DNA of 5,383 nucleotides from assembly GCA_011523315.1 (NCBI GenBank), contig WTHE01000639.1, positions 1 to 5,383 of the forward strand. Direction: 5' to 3'. Below the pieces are notes generated by a model that was given only the letters and a program-made list of their open reading frames with translations, made no database searches and was not told the origin of the DNA. The first letter of the stretch is position 1; every line of letters begins with the position of its first letter. This DNA comes from Candidatus Binatota bacterium. GTDB taxonomy: Bacteria > Desulfobacterota > Binatia > Bin18. This document shows, one piece after another, positions 1-4,581 of this stretch. The position numbers and the translations under genes were made by a program.

Positions 1-1
1 G

Positions 2-943
2 CGCGACGGAGCCCGGCTGCTCACCAGCCGGACGCTTGAGCAGATCCGGCCCGCCACGGACAGGCTGCCGCCGTGGTCCCACGCGGTCTGGCCCGTAGCC
101 GGCCTGGTCGTGGCCGCCCTGGGCGGGATGCTGTGGTTTGGGGCGGGGGCGACTCGGGCCGCCGGCGTGCCGTTTTCCGTTTTTGATCCCACGGTGTGGC
201 GGCTCGCCTTTGGGGCGGTCGGCGGCTCGGTCGCGGGTTCGGGCCAGGTCCTGTTTATGGCCGCCCTGGTCGGGACGGGTCTGGCCCTCGGCCTGGCCGT
301 GTCGCAGCGTTTCCTGACCCTGTCCGAGGGCTTGGCGGCCTGGACCCGAGGCATCGCGCTGGTCTGGCCGGCGGTGCTGATCCTGATCCTGGCCTGGGCG
401 ATGAAGAGTATTGCTGACGTGCTGCACACCGATGTGTTTCTGGCTGCCCTGCTCGGCGGGCGCGTCTCGCCCCTGTCCGTGCCCCTGGTCACCTTCGGCC
501 TGGCTGCGGGCATTGCCTTTGCCACCGGCACGAGCTGGGGGACGATGGGGATTGTGCTGCCGCTGGCCGTGCCGCTGGCCTACAGCCTGAGCGATGGTCA
601 GACGGCGGAACCGATTGTGTGGCTGACCGCCGCAGCGGTGCTGGACGGCGCGATTTTTGGCGATCACTGCTCGCCGATCAGCGATACCACGATCCTGTCG
701 GCCACCGCCTCGGGCTGCGATCCGCTGGACCACGTCTGGACCCAGGCTCCATACGCGCTGACCTGTATGCTGCTGGCCGGCCTGGCCGGATACTGCGGGG
801 TAGCCTGGGGACTCCCGGTCTGGGCCGCCTACGCGCTGCTGGTGGGCGGAACGCTGGTCGTTCTGTTTGTGGCCGGCCGGCCCCTGCCCGACCCGCCCAG
901 TCACCTCCCAAGGGGGTCTTCGCTCCAGAACACTATCCGTTAG
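2..943 (+). CDS. Na+/H+ antiporter, NhaC family (C-terminal part; 5' end outside window)
   Basis: The reading frame is open from the first bases, so the start lies upstream; 313 residues are visible. The protein is very hydrophobic, with repeated membrane helices, and should sit in the inner membrane exchanging Na+ (or another monovalent cation) for H+. Two motifs identify the NhaC family: GTSWGTMGIVLPLAVP (nt 527-574) and the charged-polar signature GDHCSPISDTTILSATASGCD (from nt 659), followed by DHVWTQAPYALT. The first visible stretch (RDGARLLTSRTLEQIRPATD) is hydrophilic and is probably a cytoplasmic loop before the helix starting near WPVAGLVV. An internal GTG at 110 is not a credible start because the family is much longer (commonly 450 residues or more). 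The C-terminus ends in a short polar tail after the last helix. Substrate specificity cannot be read from the sequence; family assignment is firm, exact subfamily is not. Confidence 0.9.
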   Translation, partial: RDGARLLTSRTLEQIRPATDRLPPWSHAVWPVAGLVVAALGGMLWFGAGATRAAGVPFSVFDPTVWRLAFGAVGGSVAGSGQVLFMAALVGTGLALGLAVSQRFLTLSEGLAAWTRGIALVWPAVLILILAWAMKSIADVLHTDVFLAALLGGRVSPLSVPLVTFGLAAGIAFATGTSWGTMGIVLPLAVPLAYSLSDGQTAEPIVWLTAAAVLDGAIFGDHCSPISDTTILSATASGCDPLDHVWTQAPYALTCMLLAGLAGYCGVAWGLPVWAAYALLVGGTLVVLFVAGRPLPDPPSHLPRGSSLQNTIR

Positions 944-1086
944 GGTTGCTGCGGCGCGTCCCAGAGCCCCCACGAGTGGACGAGGCAGTGGCCCGCCCTC
1001 GTGCAAGCGGGTCGGCCCGCAGTGGCTGTCCTCGCCAGGGGCGGGGAGAGAGACAAACCGTGGGGGTTTTTGTTATGGAGGTGACT
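944..1086. other. Intergenic spacer with short GC hairpins
   Basis: This 143-base spacer separates the antiporter gene from the small membrane-protein gene. It holds two short inverted repeats: CACGAG (971-976) with CTCGTG (998-1003), and GCGGG (1007-1011) with CCCGC (1016-1020) around a TCGG loop. Neither is followed by a T-run, so an intrinsic terminator is not clear, though Rho-dependent ending is possible. A weaker AAACC/GGTTT pairing with a T-rich 3' side (about 1055-1072) lies just ahead of the next ribosome binding site. I see no convincing promoter. Confidence 0.3.
1077..1084 (+). promoter_or_regulatory. Strong ribosome binding site that fixes the start at 1087
   Basis: GGAGGTGA is close to a full anti-16S match, and its GGAGG core is 5 bases ahead of the ATG at 1087. 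It overlaps an in-frame upstream ATG at 1075, which has no comparable site in front. The downstream ATG is therefore the better start. Confidence 0.8.
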
Positions 1087-1374
1087 ATGGACGCAGAATT
1101 CTTACAGTTGGCGCGGGAGGCGGTGGCCGCTTTGCAACAGCCGAATTGGGCCGAAGTCGCGCAGCTTCTCGTGAGCAGCGTGGGACTAGGCGCGATCTTT
1201 TGGGGGTTGGCGCAGATACAGCAAGCCGGTCGGCGGCGGGATCGAGAAATTGACATGATGGCCGAAACCATGCGGGAGAGCACCCGCACGGTCGGTCAGG
1301 CGTTCGAACGGCAAGGCCAGGCGCTCGAACGCCAGGGCCGTGCTTTAGAGGAACTGTTACGGCGCAGCGCGTAA
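1087..1374 (+). CDS. Unrecognised small protein: one membrane segment plus heptad-repeat tail
   Basis: I do not recognise this 95-residue protein. Residues 1-23 look amphipathic (MDAEFLQLAREAVAALQQ). Residues about 24-43 (EVAQLLVSSVGLGAIFWGLA) form one likely transmembrane helix. A basic stop-transfer stretch GRRRDRE (48-54) follows, suggesting the C-terminal part is cytoplasmic. Residues 55-95 are charged and probably helical, ending in three in-phase heptads, AFERQGQ, ALERQGR and ALEELLR (72-92), as in a coiled coil. The first two heptads are encoded by a 21-base tandem duplication (1300-1320 and 1321-1341, 16 of 21 identical). The gene is preceded by an excellent ribosome binding site and stands alone on its strand. 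A holin-like or membrane-anchored oligomerising role can be imagined, but no function is supported. A longer open frame extends upstream from 619, but that part is only the antiporter gene read out of frame. Confidence 0.7.
   Translation: MDAEFLQLAREAVAALQQPNWAEVAQLLVSSVGLGAIFWGLAQIQQAGRRRDREIDMMAETMRESTRTVGQAFERQGQALERQGRALEELLRRSA
1300..1341 (+). repeat. 21-base tandem duplication encoding two heptads
   Basis: Two adjacent 21-base units share 16 bases, both beginning GCG.TCGAACG. They keep codon phase and give AFERQGQ then ALERQGR. A third, diverged heptad (ALEELLR) follows immediately. This suggests the coiled-coil tail grew by unit duplication. Confidence 0.6.
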
Positions 1375-1432
1375 ACCACACCGGCACTGAGCAGATGACT
1401 GATACCCGTCGCTGTAAGTACCCGTTGCAGTT

Positions 1433-1536
1433 GCCACTATCACTTCTTTTTCGATTTCAACGAAGGCTTGGTCGAGCGGGACGGCGTCATCAGGTTCCTC
1501 CGATTCCCGCAGAACGGTGGCGTGCCCGTCCATCTC
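1433..1536 (-). pseudogene. Fossil of a Phd/YefM-like antitoxin gene (paralogue of 2493-2723)
   Basis: Read on the minus strand this encodes MDGHATVLRESEE then PDDAVPLDQAFVEIEKE. That aligns with the intact antitoxin downstream (MDEYITVLQELEE ... PDDAIPLDQALAEIEKD) with 21 of 30 residues identical. In DNA, 1446-1494 matches 2531-2579 at 45 of 49 positions. Three lesions mark decay. The part matching intact residues 1-22 is missing. Thirteen codons (intact residues 36-48, nt 2580-2618) are cleanly deleted, with CAG at both deletion ends. A 1-base indel near the 3' end shifts the C-terminal tail, so the open frame runs on in unrelated sequence to 1357. A 63-residue open frame (1357-1548) exists, but no good ribosome binding site precedes it. 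The fossil ends right where the promoter region of the toxin-antitoxin operon begins, so arrival of that operon may have broken the gene; this is inference. Confidence 0.8.
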
Positions 1537-1554
1537 TTGTCCGTACATTCGCCG

Positions 1555-1560
1555 TATGAT
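1555..1560 (+). promoter_or_regulatory. Possible -10 element of the toxin-antitoxin operon
   Basis: TATGAT matches the sigma-70 -10 consensus at 5 of 6 positions and lies 26 bases ahead of the antitoxin ATG, which is suitable for the autoregulated promoter expected of a DUF1778 operon. No good -35 sits at 16-18 bases; the nearest candidate, TTGTCC at 1537-1542, is only 12 bases away. A short ACAT...ATGT inverted repeat spans this area and could be part of an operator, but it is weak. Confidence 0.3.
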
Positions 1561-1573
1561 ATGTCCTGCCGAG

Positions 1574-1580
1574 AAGGAGG
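1574..1580 (+). promoter_or_regulatory. Ribosome binding site of the DUF1778 antitoxin
   Basis: AAGGAGG is 6 bases ahead of the ATG at 1587. It is far stronger than anything ahead of the toxin start, which fits a high antitoxin-to-toxin ratio. Confidence 0.75.
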
Positions 1581-1586
1581 CCGCCC

Positions 1587-1862
1587 ATGTCTATTGCCGA
1601 GGCCAAGTCAGAACGCATTGAGGTCCGCACCACGCCGAGCATGAAGGCGTTGTTACAGCGTGCGGCGACTTCATCACATAAGAGCATCACCGAATTTCTC
1701 CTCGAAGCGGGTATGAGCGCCGCCGAAGACGCCCTGATAAACAGGCGGTTGTTTCGTCTCAACGATGAGCGATGGCAGGCGTTTCAGGATGTGCTGGACC
1801 GTCCGGTCACTGAGAAACCTCGCCTGGCTCGGTTGATGGCCGAAAAGAGCGTGCTTGAGTGA
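1587..1862 (+). CDS. DUF1778 (TacA-like) antitoxin of a type II toxin-antitoxin module
   Basis: This 91-residue protein has the usual size and two-part build of DUF1778 antitoxins. Residues 10-50 (RIEVRTTPSMKALLQRAATS, then KSITEFLLEAGMSAAEDAL) form a ribbon-helix-helix DNA-binding domain: a beta strand for DNA contact and two helices for dimerisation. Residues 52-75 carry the toxin-neutralising segment, with the characteristic F-L-D-E-W-F-LDRP pattern (LFRLNDERWQAFQDVLDRP). In this family the antitoxin binds and blocks the GNAT toxin's active site, and the complex represses its own promoter. The start is fixed by AAGGAGG at 1574-1580. Its stop overlaps the toxin start (GTGA at 1859-1862), so the two genes are translationally coupled. 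The adjacent toxin makes the assignment near certain; self-regulation is inferred from the family. Confidence 0.93.
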   Translation: MSIAEAKSERIEVRTTPSMKALLQRAATSSHKSITEFLLEAGMSAAEDALINRRLFRLNDERWQAFQDVLDRPVTEKPRLARLMAEKSVLE

Positions 1863-2383
1863 CAGCGAAAACGGCAGCCTATTCTCCGGTCGAGAAGCTC
1901 AACGAAGCGCACGATATCGACGCCTTTCAATGCGGAAAAGAGCCGCTTGATCGCTTTTTGAAGCGATTTGCACTGGTCAATCAGAAGGCTGGCGGTGCGC
2001 AGACCTATGTCGTTTGCCGGGGACAGGGGCGCGTTGTCGGCTACTACAGTCTTGCTGTCGGCGCGGTCGAGCACGCAGAGGCTCCCGGCCGGATAAGCAG
2101 AGGGCTGGCTCGACATCCTATTCCAGTGATGCTGCTCGCCCGTCTTGCGGTTGACCGGACGGAGCAGGGACAAGGTCTGGGCAAGGCACTCCTCAAGGAT
2201 GGTCTGCTCAGGACTGCTCAAGCCGCCGATATTGCCGGTATCCGAGCGCTTCTTGTTCACGCCAAAGACGATGAGGCGCGCGTCTGGTATGAGAATCTGG
2301 AATTTGAGCCGAGCCCGACGGACCCTTACCATCTGTTCCTTCTCATGAAGGACCTGCGAGCGCTTCTGAGCAACACAGCGTAG
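1859..2383 (+). CDS. GNAT-family (TacT-like) acetyltransferase toxin
   Basis: The protein has 174 residues, normal for TacT/AtaT-type toxins. Characterised family members use acetyl-CoA to acetylate the amino group of aminoacyl-tRNA, stopping translation. Visible hallmarks are an N-terminal EKLNEAHDIDAFQCGKEPLDRFL (12-34), the central strands AQTYVVCRGQGRVVGYYSLAVGAV (47-70), strand beta-4 with LLARLAVDRTEQGQGLGKALL (92-112) whose QGQGLG (103-108) is the acetyl-CoA pyrophosphate loop, and C-terminal ARVWYENLEFEPSPTDPYHLFLLMKDL (140-166). Tyr144 matches the tyrosine considered catalytic in TacT. No truncation or missing motif is seen, so the enzyme should be active. It starts with GTG inside the antitoxin stop (GTGA), and only a weak GA-rich stretch precedes it. 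Translation therefore probably depends on the antitoxin being read, keeping toxin output low. The target tRNA cannot be read from the sequence. Confidence 0.93.
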   Translation: MTAKTAAYSPVEKLNEAHDIDAFQCGKEPLDRFLKRFALVNQKAGGAQTYVVCRGQGRVVGYYSLAVGAVEHAEAPGRISRGLARHPIPVMLLARLAVDRTEQGQGLGKALLKDGLLRTAQAADIAGIRALLVHAKDDEARVWYENLEFEPSPTDPYHLFLLMKDLRALLSNTA

Positions 2384-2492
2384 ACAGGCGTATCGCCAGA
2401 GTGTTCTTTGAAGAACCAGGCGATGAAGGCCGTCTTCGCTCATAAGTGAGAGGAAGCGATGCAGGCGCAAAACCTCTCTCAGGCCATAGCGG
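2384..2492. other. Convergent intergenic region with a 14-base palindrome
   Basis: The plus-strand toxin gene and the minus-strand antitoxin gene converge here. The spacer contains GTTCTT-TG-AAGAAC (2403-2416), with perfect 6-base arms around 2 central bases; it looks more like a protein-binding site or chance palindrome than a terminator. A GAGAGG/CCTCTC pair (2448-2453 and 2473-2478) with a 19-base loop is also present. No stem followed by a clear T-run was found for either gene. Confidence 0.35.
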
Positions 2493-2723
2493 TCAGTCGA
2501 GGCTTTTTAGCGGAGTAGGCCACTCCCGATCTTTTTCGATTTCGGCGAGGGCTTGGTCGAGCGGGATGGCGTCATCAGGGTCGGACTTGGCGGCGTCATA
2601 GGCTTTGAGCGCTTCCAGTTCTTCCAATTCCTGAAGCACGGTGATGTACTCGTCCATATCCAGCAACACGGCGATCCGCTTGCCGTCCTTATCCGTCACA
2701 AACCGTTCATGGCCGGTACGCAT
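2493..2723 (-). CDS. Phd/YefM-like antitoxin, no partner toxin alongside
   Basis: The protein has 76 residues. The N-terminal part (ERFVTDKDGKRIAVLLDMDEYITVLQELEELEALKAYDAAK, 6-46) follows the short beta-strand/helix plan seen in Phd/YefM-type antitoxins, where a 'xRIAVLLxxxEY' strand-turn precedes a leucine- and glutamate-rich helix. The acidic C-terminal part (DPDDAIPLDQALAEIEKDRE, 48-67) would be the toxin-binding segment. The start at 2723 is supported by GGAAAGGAG (2729-2737) 5 bases ahead. Such genes are normally followed by a RelE/ParE-type toxin gene, but downstream on this strand there is only the convergent end of the TacT-like gene. It is therefore an orphan. It lies only 28 bases after the Bax inhibitor-1 gene on the same strand and may ride on that transcript. 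A decayed copy lies at 1433-1536. Family assignment is by pattern only and could be a neighbouring antitoxin family. Confidence 0.75.
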   Translation of the reverse strand: MRTGHERFVTDKDGKRIAVLLDMDEYITVLQELEELEALKAYDAAKSDPDDAIPLDQALAEIEKDREWPTPLKSLD

Positions 2724-2751
2724 ACCGACTCCTTTCCCTGTCGGCTGCGTC

Positions 2752-3456
2752 TCAGTCGTCGCCGAGGGCCATGAAGATCCGCAGGACGTACCAGAACAAC
2801 AGCGCTACTCCGGCAAACAGGGCCAGTGAGGCGGCCACGTGCTGATCGGGTCGGTAGTGGTGGATGATGTTTGAGGTGGTGTACAGGATCGAGCCGGCGG
2901 CATAGGCGACCATGATGGTCGAGAAGAACAGGCCCAGGCTGAAACCGAACAGGATGCTGACCAGAATGACGCCCAGGGCGATAAACCCCCCGATGGCCAG
3001 AATCCCGCGCAGAAAGGAAAAATCCTTGCGGGTGGTAAAGGCGACGAAGGTCAGCCCGCCAAACAGCACCAGCGTCATCAGGCCGGCCTTGGACAGCACC
3101 TCGGGCGAGCTGAAATTGACCGCCATATACAGCAGGGGCAGGAACAGCACCGCCTCGGCGACCACAAACAATCCCAGCCCCAGATATTGCAGCTGCGGCG
3201 AGGCGTCCGACTGAGCCCAGCGGTCGGCCAGCCACGACACGCCCATGAAGGCGGCCAGGACGACCAGCCAGCCGTAGCCGCCGACCATCAGGCCGACCAG
3301 GGCCGGTGCTCCGGACCACGACAGCAGGACGTTCTCAACGGCCAGAAAGCCCAGCACGGCAAACGCCAGATGGGTATAGGTACGGCGAATGAAGTCCGAG
3401 CGGACCGTGGCTTCGGCGTAGGCGACCGGGCGGGCGTAAGCGCGTGCGGTACTCAT
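2752..3456 (-). CDS. Bax inhibitor-1/YccA (YbhL-like) family membrane protein
   Basis: This 234-residue protein has about seven membrane helices (roughly 28-46, 54-74, 93-112, 122-141, 150-170, 172-194, 206-229), the normal build for bacterial Bax inhibitor-1 proteins. Family motifs are FIRRTYTHLAFAVLGFLAVE (22-41), LFGGLTFVAFTTRKDFSFLRG (from 131), and ILYTTSNIIHHYRPDQHVAA (190-209) followed by SLALFAGVALLFWYVLRIFM. Bacterial homologues are proposed Ca2+-leak or stress-related membrane proteins. In the Bacillus homologue YetJ a pair of aspartates in the last helices senses pH. Here the equivalent of the first is Thr193 (Y-T-T-S instead of Y-D-T-S) and the second falls near Gly216, so the pair appears absent. 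AGGAGGG (3465-3471) lies 8 bases before the ATG. The gene follows the esterase with a hairpin-rich 110-base gap and is 28 bases ahead of the orphan antitoxin. No physiological role can be assigned beyond the family. Confidence 0.92.
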   Translation of the reverse strand: MSTARAYARPVAYAEATVRSDFIRRTYTHLAFAVLGFLAVENVLLSWSGAPALVGLMVGGYGWLVVLAAFMGVSWLADRWAQSDASPQLQYLGLGLFVVAEAVLFLPLLYMAVNFSSPEVLSKAGLMTLVLFGGLTFVAFTTRKDFSFLRGILAIGGFIALGVILVSILFGFSLGLFFSTIMVAYAAGSILYTTSNIIHHYRPDQHVAASLALFAGVALLFWYVLRIFMALGDD

Positions 3457-3478
3457 CGGCGGAACCCTCCTGTGGTAA

Positions 3479-3534
3479 AGAAAGAGGAAACGTGTCCTCC
3501 ACCCACATGAACTGTTGACATGTTTCCTCTTTTT
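3479..3534. repeat. Long inverted repeat (16-18-base arms), possible bidirectional terminator
   Basis: AAAGAGGAAACGTGTC (3481-3496) pairs with GACATGTTTCCTCTTT (3517-3532). The single mismatch is a G·T wobble, and the arms extend by two more pairs outward. The loop is 20 bases. On each strand the stem begins A-rich and ends in a T-rich tract (CTCTTTTT on plus, CTCTTTCTTT on minus), which is what a bidirectional intrinsic terminator looks like. It lies between the esterase and Bax inhibitor-1 genes, both on the minus strand. The long, regular arms could also be those of a small dispersed repeat; no second copy is in this window. Confidence 0.75.
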
Positions 3535-3538
3535 GAGC

Positions 3539-3558
3539 GGTCGGGGCAGGCCCCGACC
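3539..3558. terminator. GC-rich hairpin just after the esterase stop codon
   Basis: GGTCGGGG (3539-3546) pairs perfectly with CCCCGACC (3551-3558) around a 4-base loop, 8 bases beyond the esterase stop on the minus strand. No T-run follows it directly on the minus strand (it is followed by GCTCAAAAAG). It may act as a transcript-end stabiliser, or as a pause site together with the larger inverted repeat 5 bases further on. Confidence 0.5.
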
Positions 3559-3566
3559 CCGCCCTC

Positions 3567-4493
3567 CTAGTTGGCAAACGCAGCCTTGAGCGCGCCGCCG
3601 GCCTCGTCAATCGCCTTGCGGCAGGCATCGAAGGCAAACATGCTGAAGAAGCCGTGAATCATGCCGTCATAGCGGGAGGTGGTCACCTGCCCGCCGGCCT
3701 GTTTGAGCTTGTCGGCATACGCCTCGCCCTCGTCCCGCAGCGGATCGAACTCGGCCGTAATCACCAGCGCGGGCGGTGGGCTGTTGACGTATTTGGCCTG
3801 GAGCGGCGACGCGTACGGGCTGTTGCCGTCCGCTTCGCTGGCCAGATAGTGGTTCCAGAACCACTCCATGGACTCGACCGTCAGCAGATAGTCCTTGCCG
3901 TTCTGCTTGCACGACTCGGTATCAAAGGCATGGTTGGTGACCGGATAGATCAGGAGCTGGAAGGCCAGAGACGGCGCCCCATGGTCGCCGGACATCAGGG
4001 CCACCGCAGCGGCCAGATTGCCGCCGGCGCTGTCCCCCCCAACGGCGACCCGGTTGGGATCACCGCCATAGGAAGCGATATTGAGGATCGTCCACTTGGT
4101 GGCCTCATAACAGTCGTCCGCAGCGGCCGGAAATTTATGTTCCGGCGCCAGGCGATAATCGACCGACACGACCATGCAGTTGGCCGCGTTGGCCAGCGCC
4201 CGGCAGGTCGGATCGTGGGTCTCCAGGTCGCCGATGACCCAGCCGCCGCCGTGAAAGAAGACCAGCACCGGGAAGGGGCCCTGCCCCTCGGGCACATAGA
4301 TGCGGACCGGCACGGGGCCGTTCGCGGTCGGCACGGTCCGATCTTCAACCCTGGAGACCGACTCGGGGTTTTCGGTCGCAAACAGCCCTTTGATGGCCTG
4401 TCGCGCTTCGTCAACGGGCAGTTCGTTCAGGCCCGGCGCGCCGGCGGCGGCCAGTTGATCGAGAAATGCTTTGGCTTGTGGGTCTAACGGCAT
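3567..4493 (-). CDS. Alpha/beta-hydrolase esterase, HSL (hormone-sensitive lipase-like) family
   Basis: The protein has 308 residues, typical for bacterial HSL-family carboxylesterases, which hydrolyse short-chain acyl esters. Its parts are in the expected order: an N-terminal cap region (1-60) with LNELPVDEARQ, the oxyanion-hole motif HGGGWVIGD (81-89), VDYRLAPEHKFPAAADDC (111-128), the nucleophile elbow GDSAGGN (153-159) with catalytic Ser155, the acid Asp250 in TAEFDPLRDEG, and the base His280 in GMIHGFF. The full triad and oxyanion hole are present, so it should be active. No signal peptide is visible, implying a cytoplasmic enzyme. AAGGAGG (4500-4506) sits 6 bases ahead of the ATG. It lies 88 bases downstream of the DUF1028 gene on the same strand, probably in one transcript. 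Substrate is unknown; neighbours point loosely to scavenging or catabolism of small esters or amides. Confidence 0.95.
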   Translation of the reverse strand: MPLDPQAKAFLDQLAAAGAPGLNELPVDEARQAIKGLFATENPESVSRVEDRTVPTANGPVPVRIYVPEGQGPFPVLVFFHGGGWVIGDLETHDPTCRALANAANCMVVSVDYRLAPEHKFPAAADDCYEATKWTILNIASYGGDPNRVAVGGDSAGGNLAAAVALMSGDHGAPSLAFQLLIYPVTNHAFDTESCKQNGKDYLLTVESMEWFWNHYLASEADGNSPYASPLQAKYVNSPPPALVITAEFDPLRDEGEAYADKLKQAGGQVTTSRYDGMIHGFFSMFAFDACRKAIDEAGGALKAAFAN

Positions 4494-4581
4494 ACTCTTC
4501 CTCCTTGCTCAGTGGCGTATGTGAAATCGCTCCTGATTTTCTAGCCTGCCCATGCCCCTGGAGGCAAGTGGGGCGGACGTG

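Noticed and set aside
1007..1020. GCGGG-TCGG-CCCGC as an intrinsic terminator of the antiporter gene
   Set aside because: The stem is only 5 base pairs and no T-run follows, so I did not call it a terminator.
619..1086. Upstream extension of the 95-residue gene (open frame from 619 on the plus strand)
   Set aside because: Most of it is the antiporter gene read in another frame, giving an arginine/glycine-rich composition typical of shadow frames. The strong ribosome binding site points to 1087.
1403..1431. Imperfect direct repeat TACCCGTCGCTGT / TACCCGTTGCAGT, period 16
   Set aside because: There are only two short units with 11 of 13 bases alike and no associated feature; this is compatible with chance. 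It is too short for a CRISPR array or an iteron cluster.
1784..2470. 228-residue open frame on the minus strand across the toxin gene
   Set aside because: It is antisense to the well-supported TacT-like toxin, has no family features, and is not a partner toxin for the orphan antitoxin.
3515..3520. Perfect TTGACA (-35-like) hexamer on the plus strand
   Set aside because: It lies inside the inverted repeat arm, has no -10 at 16-18 bases, and no plus-strand gene follows.
3654..4487. 277-residue open frame on the plus strand antisense to the esterase
   Set aside because: It mirrors a gene with complete catalytic motifs. Long antisense frames are common in GC-rich coding DNA, and it shows no recognisable domain.
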